A stretch of DNA of 64,000 bases from Caldilineaceae bacterium bin5 (GCA_002238445.1 MPML01000018.1:1-64000); one strand, 5' to 3'; counted from the stretch's first letter, positions 18,266 to 27,019 are shown. A program made the numbers and translations. The notes: generated by a model from the letters alone, not told the origin.

Positions 18266-18724
18266 CTACTTTTTACTTTTCTGACCCGATCTGTAGGACT
18301 CGGTCTCCTCGACAAACTTGTCAAGCGGTGTCAGCGCGGCGACTTCGGCGACCAGGTCGAGCGGCAGGTCTTCGAGCTTACGAAAACGAACGCAGGATTT
18401 GCCCATGTTCATCTTCTTGCCGCTGGCGAGATAGCGCTCCTTGAACCAGTCCGACAGCGAATCGTCGGTGTAAACGGAGGTCAGGTAGAGAGACATGTAC
18501 TGCTTCTGTGAAGCGAGCGCAATGTACATCAGCTTCTGGCCGTTATAGGTCTCAGGGACTACGCTGCTGGGCACGACGTAGGAGATCATGCCGTACTGCA
18601 TGACTTCCTCGTAACCATCGGGCAGGTTGTCGAGGATGACGCTGCGGACGGCAGAAATGGCCTCGCGTCTGGTGGGGTCCAGTTCGGTCAAATATTCTTC
18701 TGGGGTTTTAGCGTCGCTCTGCAT
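18266..18724 (-). CDS. DUF1801 domain protein
   Basis: The 152-aa protein starts at ATG 18724 and shows the DUF1801 pattern: RREAISAVRSVILDNLP, EEVMQYGMISYVVP, YNGQKLMYIALASQKQYMSLYL and the C-terminal RFRKLEDLPLDLVAEVA. The family adopts a YdhG-like fold and its function is not established. The gene is monocistronic between repeat-rich gaps. Confidence 0.85.
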   Translation of the reverse strand: MQSDAKTPEEYLTELDPTRREAISAVRSVILDNLPDGYEEVMQYGMISYVVPSSVVPETYNGQKLMYIALASQKQYMSLYLTSVYTDDSLSDWFKERYLASGKKMNMGKSCVRFRKLEDLPLDLVAEVAALTPLDKFVEETESYRSGQKSKK

Positions 18725-18815
18725 CTTCGGATTCCCTCCGTAAAATTATCAGTCTCTAGCTCTCAGGCAACAAAAAAGCCATATCCATTTCGCGGACCAG
18801 TATGGAACGGCGCCG

Positions 18816-18845
18816 TTGTCACTAACCACTGACCACTAACCACTG
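18816..18845 (-). repeat. Heptamer-period repeat
   Basis: Minus-strand units are CAGTGGT, TAGTGGT, CAGTGGT, TAGTGAC. They are the same family as the others but with GG replacing TT. Confidence 0.7.
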
Positions 18846-19023
18846 CCGTTCCCCCATTTTATCAGTGGGAGGGTGGGGAGCAAGTCTGTTGGAGTGCGGA
18901 TCGTGTGCTGGGCCTGCATGGCCGAATTCAATAGTTTGTAGTGGCGGCGGCAAGCGGTTACAGTTGGTCATCCACGAAGGGCACGAAGTCAGATGAAGAA
19001 AGCTGAGAATTGGAGGGAGAGCC

Positions 19024-19962
19024 ATGGACGATCAGAGCCGGCTGCATAATTTTTCGCTTGAAGGCGACCAGGTCGCGCTGCCGAAGGGAGCGTGGGCGCA
19101 GTCGCACCGGCTGAACGTGCGCTGGCAGGGCAAGGACCTCACCGCGCTGAGCCAGGGCGCGTTTCGCGCCTACCTGTTCCCGGTCTATACGCCGGCCGGC
19201 TTTGCCGTGACCAGCGAGTCGCCGCTCGACCATCCGCACCATAATTCGCTGTGGATCGGCGCCGACCACTTCAACTGCTACCTGCCCTATTCCAGCGGCG
19301 CGCTGGAGGAGGCCAACTATAACTTCTACGTCAACGACATCTTCCAGGGGCGGGCCCCGGGCCGCATCCTGGGCGTGGACGTAGACGCGGAAGAGATGGC
19401 GGCCGACCATCTGCAGCTGGTGCAGACGCTGCACTGGCAGGGTCCGATCGAGTGGGGCGCGCCGCAGCGGCGCACACTGGCGGTCGAGACGCGGACGATC
19501 GACATCCGGCCCGGCAAGGTTGCCAACCTGTTCGACGTCCGCTCACAGCTGCGCGCGGCCGAGTGGGACCTGCACATCGGGCCGACCCGGCACGCCTACT
19601 TCGGTCTGCGCATGACAGAGCCGCTGCGCGTGACCAGCGGCGCGACCATGGTCGATTCAGAGGGCCACACCGGGGCCGCCGCCATCAGCGGCCAGGTGTC
19701 CGACTGGGTCGACTGTTCAGGCACCATCGCCGCCGGCAGGCGGGCGGGCGGGGCGCTGTTTCCGTACCCGAGCGCGCAGGGCTTCCCCTGGTTCGTGGCG
19801 GACTGGGGAACCCTCACGGTGAATCCGATGGCGAGCAAGGGATATACATTGAAGCAGGGGGACGTCCTGGACTTTGCGGTGCGCTTTGTCGTGCATGACG
19901 GGGATGCGGAGGAGGCGGATGTGGCGGGATTGTGGGGGGCGTTTGTTGGAGAGGGACAGTGA
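19024..19962 (+). CDS. DUF6807 (PmoA-like) family protein
   Basis: The 312-aa protein begins at ATG 19024 after GGAGGGAG. Family-typical segments are PVYTPAGFAVTSESPLDHPHHNSLWIG near residue 60 and GPTRHAYFGLRM near 185. GGALFPYPSAQGFPWFVADWGTL near 240 is also typical. These proteins have a beta-rich fold, often annotated 'PmoA family', and sit near carbohydrate catabolism genes; the enzymatic role is unclear. Two degraded fragments homologous to its C-terminal third occur downstream (21792 and 26812), so this gene is the intact member of a locally duplicated family. Confidence 0.82.
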   Translation: MDDQSRLHNFSLEGDQVALPKGAWAQSHRLNVRWQGKDLTALSQGAFRAYLFPVYTPAGFAVTSESPLDHPHHNSLWIGADHFNCYLPYSSGALEEANYNFYVNDIFQGRAPGRILGVDVDAEEMAADHLQLVQTLHWQGPIEWGAPQRRTLAVETRTIDIRPGKVANLFDVRSQLRAAEWDLHIGPTRHAYFGLRMTEPLRVTSGATMVDSEGHTGAAAISGQVSDWVDCSGTIAAGRRAGGALFPYPSAQGFPWFVADWGTLTVNPMASKGYTLKQGDVLDFAVRFVVHDGDAEEADVAGLWGAFVGEGQ

Positions 19963-20044
19963 ATTGGGATGCACGCAAGCCTTTCGCCAACTTGCCACAG
20001 GTGCCAATCTTACTCGGTCTGGTGGCTAGGCAGACTAATAGCAT

Positions 20045-20290
20045 ATGGAGCGAATGATGGGCAAGAGATGGTCGGTTCAGGATGCCAAATCGAGGTTTAG
20101 CGAGTTGTTGGATACCACGCTCGCCGAAGGGCCACAGATCGTGACCAGACGCGGGGTCGAAACTGCTGTGCTCATTCCGATCGAGCAATGGCGCAGGCTG
20201 GAGCAGATGACCAAGCCGGACCTGAAGGAGCTGCTCCTCGCCCCTGAGGCACGAACCGATGACCTTACGCCGCCGCGCCGACAGCCATGA
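20045..20290 (+). CDS. Phd/YefM-type antitoxin
   Basis: The 81-aa protein contains the Phd/YefM antitoxin pattern: WSVQDAKSRFSELLD, then GPQIVTRRGVETAVLIPIEQWRRL. Antitoxins of this type bind their operator through the N-terminal domain and neutralise a toxin through the C-terminus. Starts at 20045, 20054 or 20057 are all possible. The usual partner would be a Doc, YoeB or PIN toxin immediately downstream. Instead, a broken unrelated reading frame overlaps its last codons, so it appears to be an orphan. Confidence 0.85.
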   Translation: MERMMGKRWSVQDAKSRFSELLDTTLAEGPQIVTRRGVETAVLIPIEQWRRLEQMTKPDLKELLLAPEARTDDLTPPRRQP

Positions 20291-20661
20291 AGCGGCATAA
20301 GAAATACGATCTGATACTTGTATCACTTAATCGCCAACAGGTTGAGTCAGCTAAGCGAGTCAATGGGCAAGCAAAGCGCATTACCCATGCGTCGCTATGA
20401 GGGCCTTACGGGCAGATCTTTGGCACAGAAAAGCAATGCCTCCAGTATTACTCTATCTGGTTGGAAATCTTCCCGCTCTTGTTTGCGAGGAGGAAAAAGG
20501 TAAGACGGGTTAAGATATCTGACTACGAAAGCACGTCCGGTCTTGTAAACGATCTAATTGCGGCGCAAGACGCTATTGCTAAGCACTCTGGAGTTCATCT
20601 TCCACCACCACAATTTCGGAAGCGTTCTGGTTGTTGCTTATTGCCTTTCGGACGCAAATAG
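20287..20661 (+). pseudogene. Broken gene with an in-frame TGA, family not recognised
   Basis: Reading starts at ATG 20287, overlapping the antitoxin stop by four bases. It gives 37 residues (MKRHKKYDLILVSLNRQQVE...) and stops at TGA 20398-20400. The same frame then stays open for 86 more codons with protein-like sequence (GPYGQIFGTEKQCLQYYSIW, then DYESTSGLVNDLIAAQDAIA) to TAG 20659-20661. An intact product would be about 124 aa. I take the TGA as a CGA-to-TGA type mutation. No toxin motif is evident. Confidence 0.55.
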
Positions 20662-20672
20662 AATCTTTCAGT

Positions 20673-20699
20673 TCAGGCCGTCCTAGCAGGACGGCCTGA
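20673..20699. other. Perfect 12-bp stem hairpin
   Basis: TCAGGCCGTCCT and AGGACGGCCTGA flank a three-base loop. No T-run follows, so it is either an attenuator-like or recombination-related palindrome or a poor terminator. It sits just upstream of the VapB-like gene. Confidence 0.7.
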
Positions 20700-20723
20700 G
20701 TATGTCGTTGCTGGAGGCAACTG

Positions 20724-20981
20724 ATGAGTCTGAATATCAGCGACGCTGAGGCCTGCCGGCTGGCCGCTGAATTGGCCCGGCTGACGGGTGAAACCACAAC
20801 CGCCGCAGTGACGATTGCCTTACGTGAACGCCTGGAACGCGAGCAGCGAAAACGGGACGCCACGGTACTGGCACAGGAACTACATACCATCGGCCAACGC
20901 TGCGCCGCCCTGCTTGCGCCGGGGCCGGCTGCAGTCGAGCACAGGGACCTGCTTTACAACGAGCGAGGGTTGCCCAGGTGA
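20724..20981 (+). CDS. VapB-type antitoxin without its toxin
   Basis: The 85-aa protein matches the Rv0623/VapB antitoxin family: MSLNISDAEACRLAAELARL, TGETTTAAVTIALRERLERE and the C-terminal LLYNERGLPR. These proteins normally precede a PIN-domain VapC RNase. The sequence after the stop gives no PIN domain (no MIVIDTSAL-like start) and soon reaches a terminator, so the toxin gene has been lost. Confidence 0.85.
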   Translation: MSLNISDAEACRLAAELARLTGETTTAAVTIALRERLEREQRKRDATVLAQELHTIGQRCAALLAPGPAAVEHRDLLYNERGLPR

Positions 20982-21037
20982 TCTCTGACGTTCGCCTAGT
21001 GCGCAAATACTGGCGGCCTGCTCTTATCCGGGATGAC

Positions 21038-21070
21038 AAAGTCCCCGCTGCCAGGACAGCGAGGACTTTA
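21038..21070. terminator. Bidirectional terminator-like hairpin
   Basis: AAAGTCCCCGCTG pairs with CAGCGAGGACTTT (12 of 13 bp) around a six-base loop, with A/T flanks on both sides. It separates the plus-strand antitoxin from the convergent toxin-antitoxin operon. Confidence 0.7.
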
Positions 21071-21103
21071 TTCTGTCAACAGAGAGAGAACTGAAGGAGG
21101 CTG

Positions 21104-21385
21104 TCACCTGTTCACCGCGATGGAAAGCCGGATGTTCAAGGCTTCCAGGACTTTGAACAGTGTATCAATCCGGGGGTTGCCTTCGTCCGAGAGTGCCCGG
21201 TAAAGGGATTGCCGCCCTACTCCACTGATATCGGAGATAGAGGACATCCCTTTGGCGCGTGCTACGTTGCCGAGCGCCTTGGCGAAGTACTTCGGGTCGT
21301 TTTCCGCTAGCGCAGCGTTCAGGTACTCCACTAGTGCTTCATCGCTGTCTAAGAAATCGACTACGTCGAACTTCGTTAGTTTCAT
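21104..21385 (-). CDS. Addiction-module antidote protein (HigA-like)
   Basis: The 93-aa protein matches the 'putative addiction module antidote' family. Its features are FDVVDFLDSDEALVEYLNAA, NDPKYFAKALGNVARAKGM, and a helix-turn-helix around ISDISGVGRQSLYRALSDEGN. Unlike most antitoxin-first operons, it lies downstream of its toxin (24 bp gap), the order usual for this subfamily. It should bind DNA to repress the operon. Confidence 0.9.
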   Translation of the reverse strand: MKLTKFDVVDFLDSDEALVEYLNAALAENDPKYFAKALGNVARAKGMSSISDISGVGRQSLYRALSDEGNPRIDTLFKVLEALNIRLSIAVNR

Positions 21386-21409
21386 CGCTCCTCCGTGAAA
21401 GTCTTTTTC

Positions 21410-21721
21410 CTACTGTACATTTATTGAGCCTCCATCAAGTTCACTAACAATCTGCTGCGCTCGATTTATGTCTCTCTGTTGACTCGACTTATCCCCGCCA
21501 CAGAGCAAGATCATCACTTTGCGACGTCGGATCACGTAGTAGACGCGATACCCCGGCCCGATGTGGATACGGAGTTCGCTAATCCCGCCACCAACCGAAC
21601 TACTGTCTCCAAAGTTGCCATCTTGGATACGCTCAATGCGGGTCAAAATTGCGGCTCTGGCCTGCAGGTCACGCAATCTTTTGAGCCACTTCGCGAAAAG
21701 TTCGGTCTGAAGGACTTCCAT
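21410..21721 (-). CDS. Addiction-module killer toxin (RelE/HigB-like)
   Basis: The 103-aa protein shows the killer-protein pattern: EVLQTELFAKWLKRLRDLQARAAI, the ELRIHIGPGYRVYYVIRRRKVMILLCGGDK beta-core, and SSQQRDINRAQQIVSEL. RelE-fold toxins cut mRNA on the ribosome; the Arg and Tyr residues of the core are present. It precedes the antidote gene in a compact two-gene operon and looks complete. Confidence 0.92.
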   Translation of the reverse strand: MEVLQTELFAKWLKRLRDLQARAAILTRIERIQDGNFGDSSSVGGGISELRIHIGPGYRVYYVIRRRKVMILLCGGDKSSQQRDINRAQQIVSELDGGSINVQ

Positions 21722-21791
21722 ACATCTATTGTCTCATATAAGAGACAGAGGGCCAACCTGGAAGAAAGATGAGGTTTGTCCCAGATTTTAG

Positions 21792-22035
21792 GTGGACTTC
21801 TCAAGCACAATCGCGGCGGGCAGACAGGCGGGCGCGGCCTTGTTTCCGTATGCGAGCGCGCAGCGGTTTCCGTGGTTTGTGGCAGACTGGGGAACGCTGA
21901 AGGTGAATCCGATGGCGCGGGACGGGTATGCGTTGAAGCAGGGGGATGTGCTGGATTCTGCGGTGCGTTCTCTTGTACATCACGGGGTTGTGAGGGGCGT
22001 CTGTTAGGGGGCCTGGGGTAGCGAACGAGCTCGGC
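21792..22035 (+). pseudogene. Fragment of a DUF6807 gene
   Basis: Translation gives SSTIAAGRQAGAALFPYASA, FPWFVADWGTLKVNPMARD and YALKQGDVLDSAVRS, clearly homologous to the last third of the intact gene at 19024. There is no N-terminal part and the end is scrambled. The fragment lies just upstream of the toxin promoter region, so toxin-antitoxin genes now stand between the two DUF6807 copies. Confidence 0.8.
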
Positions 22036-22129
22036 ACAAGAGCTGAATTGCGAGCTAAGGCGTATAATAGACCTCATCTTCCCCGCTTCGTGGTCTAGTC
22101 ATCGGGGCCAAACGTAAAGATTTCCCCTG

Positions 22130-24547
22130 TCACGGCCCCATCCCCTCCTGCTCTTCAGCTCTTGCCATACGGTAACCTACACGCGACACGGTAAAAATGT
22201 AAGTGGGGTTTCTGGCATCATCACCCAGCTTGCGCCGCAGTTTTTTGACGAATGAACGCACCAGCCTTGCGTCGCCCAACACCTCCAAACCCCAGACCCG
22301 TCGCAGCAGTTGGTCATGGCTCATCACCCGGCCGGCGTTCACTGAAAGCTCATAGAGCAGCCTGAACTCCGTCGCGGTCAGCTGAACCGGATGATCATTC
22401 AAGGTCACGACCTGTTCTGCGTAGTCGATCGTGAGGTTGCGCAACCGGTAGGGTTCACGCTGTGAATGCGGGTCAGGCGCGACGCGCTTCCGCAGCGCGG
22501 CCTGAATTCTCGCCACCAGTTCCGTGGGTGAAAACGGCTTTACCAGATAATCGGCAGCCCCTTTCTGCAAGGCATCGGCAATTGTCTGGTCCCTGCCGTA
22601 GGCCGACAGAAAGATAACCGGAAGATCGGCCAACTCAGGTGTCTTTTCCATCATTTCGATACCGTCGGTACCGGGCATCACCAGGTCAAGCAGCACCAGG
22701 TGCGGGCGTTTCTCCCTGATGAGCGTGGGGACCTCCTCCGGGTCTCCAGTCACTATCGGGCTGTAACCTGCTTGCATTAGCACGCTGCGGACGTTTCTGA
22801 GCGAGTACGGGTCGTCGTCAACCACAAGAATCCGTGTCGACGCCCTCTCTTGCACCTGCACACGACCCGGCTTGCTATCGGCGGCCTTTTCGACAAGTGC
22901 CGAATCTTGGGCCACAGGCAGCGTAAAGACAAAACGCGTGCCCAGATCTTCTCCGTCGCTCTCTGCCCAGATGCGTCCCCCGTGCGCCTCCACGATCCCC
23001 TTGCAGATGGCCAGGCCAAGGCCGGCTCCTTTGCTCTCGCGGCCGTTGCCCTCGATCTCGAAGCGGGAAAACTTTCTGAACAGATAGGGCAAACGTTCGG
23101 TCGGCACCCCTTTCCCTTCATTTGCGACCCAAATGACAATATGAAAATTCTCATGCGCCGCCGTCACCCGAATGGCTGACCCCTCAGACGAATGTCGGGC
23201 CGCGTTGGACAAGAGGTTGCTCAGGACCTGCATGATGCGCCGCCTGTCGGCCAGAACACGCGGCAGATCGCGCGGCAGGTTGATGTGAATATTGTTCTCG
23301 TTCTCGCTATTCAGAACGATGTTTCTGGCGCGGTCTACCAGGTCAGCCACCTCTGCCGGCTCGGGCGCGACATCCAAGGTGCCGCTCTCGATGCGGGCAA
23401 CGTCGGTGAGGTCGCTGATCAGGTCGCGCATGAAGTAGGACTGCTCCTCGATGATGCGGAAGAACTGGCGCATTTCAGACTGATCAAGTTCCAGAGAGCC
23501 GTCGAGCAACGTAACAACCGATCCTGTGATGGCCGCCAGGGGCATGCGCAGTTCGTGACCCACCATGCCAAGAAATTCGGACCGCAGCCGCTCCAGGTCT
23601 TCCAGGGGTGTCATGTCCTGCACAGTGACAATGACTGAGGCCAATTCGCCGTCCTCTTCGTAGATGGGCGTAGCACTTATCAGGGTGACAATCTGCCGCC
23701 CGTCCGGCACCTGAATGACGATCTCCTCGGCGCGCACGGTTTCGCCGGTGCTGAGCGCCCGTGACAAGGGGAACTCTTCGAGAGATAGCTCGCGTCCGTC
23801 GGCGCGACGAAAGGTCGCCGCCTCAAGCAGTTGTTCGGGCAGTTGGCCGGGATTGAGCAGTTCTCCCGCAATTCTGCTCGCTTCCCGGTTTAACGAAACC
23901 GGAACGCCGGTCTTGGCGTCAAAGACGATGACGCCCACCGGCGACGTGTTGATGAGCACCTCCAGATCGGTTCGGGCGCGCTGCTCCTCGCGGTATCTGC
24001 GGGCGTTGGCGATGACCAGCGCCGCCTGGGACGCAAACATCACCAGCGTCTCTTCATCAGCGCGGCTGAACGCCTGCCCCGGCTCCCTTTTGGCGAGGAA
24101 AATATAGCCCAGGCCCTCGCCGTTATAGCGGATCGGCGCGGCAAGAAAGGAGATCGTCCCCGCAAAGCTGGAACCCACCTCTGCGAGCACCTGGAATTCA
24201 GGATAACCTTGAGACCTGAAAAAGCTGTAGACGTCGTCCACGCGCAGCGGCACCGGAATCGCGCTGAGATAATCAAAAAAGCGCTGCCCTTCCGGCAACA
24301 CCCATAGCTGCTCGTTTTCTTCGCTCGTCAGGCCCGATGAAAGAAACTCCTCCACCTCTCCCGCCCTGTCGAGAACGGTAATCACCCCGCAGTGGGCGTC
24401 CGTAAGCAAGCGCGCGCTCTCCAGGACTTCGTGCAGGACATTGTCGAAGTCAAGGCTCCCGTTGATGCGCAGATTGGCTTCGCTCAGCTTGGAGAGTCGG
24501 TCCCGCAGCGCCTCAATCTCACCAACCAGTTCGTCTATTTTCGTCAT
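22130..24547 (-). CDS. Hybrid sensor kinase fused to receiver and OmpR-type DNA-binding domain
   Basis: The 805-aa protein combines a whole phosphorelay in one chain. There is a short N-terminal coiled coil, GAF (~30-185), PAS (~195-320), HisKA (~330-390; H-box GHELRMPL) and HATPase (~430-550; NEGKGVP and KGAGLGLAICKG). A receiver follows (~575-690; Asp in LVLLDLVMPG, Lys in LVKPF), then a winged-helix Trans_reg_C domain (~705-795; VQLTATEFRLLYELS). No transmembrane segment is seen, so sensing is cytoplasmic, via GAF/PAS. The fusion implies that the kinase directly controls its own DNA-binding output. Targets are unknown; the orphan sugar-binding gene at 25090 is divergent and a plausible one. 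Confidence 0.92.
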   Translation of the reverse strand: MTKIDELVGEIEALRDRLSKLSEANLRINGSLDFDNVLHEVLESARLLTDAHCGVITVLDRAGEVEEFLSSGLTSEENEQLWVLPEGQRFFDYLSAIPVPLRVDDVYSFFRSQGYPEFQVLAEVGSSFAGTISFLAAPIRYNGEGLGYIFLAKREPGQAFSRADEETLVMFASQAALVIANARRYREEQRARTDLEVLINTSPVGVIVFDAKTGVPVSLNREASRIAGELLNPGQLPEQLLEAATFRRADGRELSLEEFPLSRALSTGETVRAEEIVIQVPDGRQIVTLISATPIYEEDGELASVIVTVQDMTPLEDLERLRSEFLGMVGHELRMPLAAITGSVVTLLDGSLELDQSEMRQFFRIIEEQSYFMRDLISDLTDVARIESGTLDVAPEPAEVADLVDRARNIVLNSENENNIHINLPRDLPRVLADRRRIMQVLSNLLSNAARHSSEGSAIRVTAAHENFHIVIWVANEGKGVPTERLPYLFRKFSRFEIEGNGRESKGAGLGLAICKGIVEAHGGRIWAESDGEDLGTRFVFTLPVAQDSALVEKAADSKPGRVQVQERASTRILVVDDDPYSLRNVRSVLMQAGYSPIVTGDPEEVPTLIREKRPHLVLLDLVMPGTDGIEMMEKTPELADLPVIFLSAYGRDQTIADALQKGAADYLVKPFSPTELVARIQAALRKRVAPDPHSQREPYRLRNLTIDYAEQVVTLNDHPVQLTATEFRLLYELSVNAGRVMSHDQLLRRVWGLEVLGDARLVRSFVKKLRRKLGDDARNPTYIFTVSRVGYRMARAEEQEGMGP

Positions 24548-25089
24548 TTCTCTGTCTCTCCGCGCGACGTTTGAGATCTGTCTGTGTGCGGCGCAGGTGC
24601 GCTGTATCAGCCCGAAGGTAGAGACAGCAACCAGAGCAGAGGAAGTAACGATTTATTCGATTGTGTGCGATTCCGTGTCCGTTCCGGACGAAGAGTAGAA
24701 CCTAAATATACGCGCGAACGATACAAATTGGCAAGGTGTGTTTTCGGCTTCTGCCACAATCGGCATGAAAGAGGCACAAAAAAATGCGCAAAAGTCACAG
24801 AAAGATCACACCATTAATGTATGCTTATACCCCTTTCCCCTTTTTTGGGTGCAGTTCGACCTTCAAAGAGAAGCGGGCAAGTTCATCTGATTCACCTGTG
24901 TGGCAGACATCAGCTGTGTGGCAGACATCGGCACCGGCCAGGCAGTGCGCGGAGCGCCCAGGCAGATAGCTTAGCTTCATCCGTCCGGCCCCCGTCGAAT
25001 GGGGCCGGACGCCGCGTCCGTATGCATTCACTCGGCTGCTCTCGTTGCGGGGTGCGAAACCTGGGGGCAGCCCGAAAGAGATAAACATA
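24548..25089. other. 542-bp divergent intergenic region
   Basis: It lies between the divergently transcribed kinase-regulator and binding-protein genes and should contain both promoters. An A/T-rich stretch at 24770-24850 is the likeliest promoter area. A direct repeat, GTGTGGCAGACATC, occurs twice with an 18-bp period at about 24898-24930 and could be an operator. Confidence 0.4.
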
Positions 25090-26430
25090 ATGACAGACGA
25101 ACGATGGAACCGCCGTCAGCTATTACGGCTCGCCGTCTCCGGCCCGGCCGCGGCCGCGCTGGCGGCATGCACGCTCCCTCTGATACCGCTCGAAGAGGCC
25201 GACACAGACACCGAGCCGCCGCCCGACGCGGAAGGCGAAATCCTTTCCCACTGGCAACCCTTCTCCGTAGGTCACCGGGCCGCCGTCGAACTGCTCAAAG
25301 AACGGTTCGAGGAGGAGAACAGCGAGTTGACGATCGACATTCAACCGGTGTCCTGGAACGCTTACTGGGACCATCTCTCCGCCAGCGCCGCGGCCGGCGA
25401 CCCACCCGACACCTACCGCATCCCCATGGGGTTGGCCGAAAATCACATCGCCGGCGGCCACATCCTCCCTGTCAGCGAGCTGCTCCTCAGCAACGCCGAG
25501 ATCGAGAAAACCTATCTGCCCTGGACCGTGCAACGCGCCAAGCGAGACAACCGCTACTACGGCCTGCCGGTTGACGTGCAGACGCTGGTCATCTTCCGCA
25601 ACAACGCCCTCTACGCGCAGGCCGGCCTGGACCCCGCCGCCCCCTTCGCCGATCTTGAGGAGCTCTTCAGCCAGGCCCTGGCCCTCACCGCGCAGGCTGA
25701 CGGCAAGATTTCACAGATCGGCTGCCAGACCGGCTATGCCAGCGCCTGGCTCACCATCCTCTTCCAGCAGTACCTCCAGCGTGAAGAAAACGGCGCAACC
25801 TGGATCGACCCGGCCACCAATCAGCTGGTCTGGCAGGACCACCCTGCCATCTTCGAACTGTTCAATTGGTTTTGCAACCTCTCCGCCCAGACCGGCGACG
25901 ACGACTTCCTGTCCTTCCTGAGCTCTGAAGAGCAGTTCGTTTTAGACAAATCCGCCATGCAGATCGGTCATCCGGTTTACCGGCGCATCTTGGAAGACCT
26001 TGTTCCCGACATCGACTACACCATAGTCCCTTTCCCTGCGCGCGCCGCCGGTCAGCAGCCTTATACGGCCGGCTCCCACTGGCTCTGGGTCGTCAGCCAG
26101 TCGGCCGCGGCCTACGCGGAAGCGGCCTGGAGCTGGGTCGTCTTCGGTACCAATGAAGAGGCGCAGACAGTCTGGCACGAGATGGCCGGCGATCTCCCCG
26201 GCCTCACCGAGCTGACCGCCGCCGCGCGCTTCCGGCCCGATGACAACGCCGCCGTCTGCATCGATTCGCTCACCCACTCCACCCCCTGGGAGTGGGTCGG
26301 TTGGATCGAGTGGATCACCGAGTTCAGCGACGCCCGCGACAAGGTCGTCAACGAAGGTGAAGACCCGCACGAGACTTTCGAAGAGATGATCGACAACCTG
26401 AACGAGACCATCGCCCAGTACACTGTGTAG
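25090..26430 (+). CDS. Orphan sugar ABC transporter substrate-binding lipoprotein
   Basis: ATG 25090 gives a 446-aa protein with a Tat-like motif (NRRQLLRLAV) and the lipobox LAAC. The mature domain follows the family 1 binding-protein pattern: ILSHWQPFSVGHRAAVELLK, FEEENSELTIDI, VFRNNALYAQAGLDPAAP-like hinge residues and a C-terminal helix ending TIAQYTV. No permease or ATPase genes accompany it, and a MITE follows 44 bp after the stop. It may feed one of the transporters in the first 15 kb or act as a sensor partner for the adjacent kinase. Confidence 0.88.
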   Translation: MTDERWNRRQLLRLAVSGPAAAALAACTLPLIPLEEADTDTEPPPDAEGEILSHWQPFSVGHRAAVELLKERFEEENSELTIDIQPVSWNAYWDHLSASAAAGDPPDTYRIPMGLAENHIAGGHILPVSELLLSNAEIEKTYLPWTVQRAKRDNRYYGLPVDVQTLVIFRNNALYAQAGLDPAAPFADLEELFSQALALTAQADGKISQIGCQTGYASAWLTILFQQYLQREENGATWIDPATNQLVWQDHPAIFELFNWFCNLSAQTGDDDFLSFLSSEEQFVLDKSAMQIGHPVYRRILEDLVPDIDYTIVPFPARAAGQQPYTAGSHWLWVVSQSAAAYAEAAWSWVVFGTNEEAQTVWHEMAGDLPGLTELTAAARFRPDDNAAVCIDSLTHSTPWEWVGWIEWITEFSDARDKVVNEGEDPHETFEEMIDNLNETIAQYTV

Positions 26431-26474
26431 CTTTGCGACAGCCCGCTAAAGGGCGCTGAATTCGAACATTCTCG

Positions 26475-26763
26475 GAAACTACGCAGCCGCAGCTGATTCG
26501 CAACCCTGAATGAGGCGAGCAAAGGTGCTCTCCCGAATCTCGACTTTTTTATGGGCGGTCGGGCGCAAGCGCCCTCCCTTGTGCAGGGGCTGCGCCCCCG
26601 CAACGCCCCCCTACAAAACCATCGCTCACCGACCGTGTGTGCGCATTCCAACAGTGCCGCTCCACCAACCTGGCTGCCAACCGAATACGCAGTCAAATAG
26701 CCTGAATGGCGGCAGGGACAGAGGGCTGGTCAAGACAGGCACTGTATATGACTTTGCAGTTAC
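26475..26763 (+). mobile_element. MITE-like element, copy C (289 bp)
   Basis: The element is bounded by a perfect 8-bp target duplication, CATTCTCG at 26467-26474 and 26764-26771. The ends are GAAACTAC and GCAGTTAC. The core hairpin is GGGCGCAAGCGCCC and the internal sequence closely follows copies A and D. It shows no coding capacity. Confidence 0.9.
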
Positions 26764-26811
26764 CATTCTCGGTTCGGCGGCGCGCGACGGATCTCGCGGA
26801 CATTTTACTGC

Positions 26812-26905
26812 TGCCGTGCGGGGGCTACGGTTCGCCGGCGCAGAGGTGTCCGACTGGGGGAACTGCTCGGGCACGGTTGCGGCGAGGATGGGGGGAGGGA
26901 AGAGA
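26812..26905 (+). pseudogene. Small DUF6807 gene remnant
   Basis: A short stretch encodes EVSDWGNCSGTVAARMGGG, matching QVSDWVDCSGTIAAGRRAGG of the intact gene at 19024. It is the third trace of this family within 8 kb and begins shortly after MITE copy C. Confidence 0.6.
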
Positions 26906-27019
26906 GGTGCGTGATGCTGACGCGCCCCTTTTTGGAACCTTCAGGGACAGCATGAGGACCAGTGCCAGGCATGCCGAAGTGATCGGGAAGACGTGGGATT
27001 CATTTCACGGAGGGAACCG

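Noticed and set aside
20398..20400. In-frame TGA as selenocysteine codon
   Set aside because: No stem-loop typical of a SECIS element was evident directly after it, and the family is not a known selenoprotein; a nonsense mutation is simpler.
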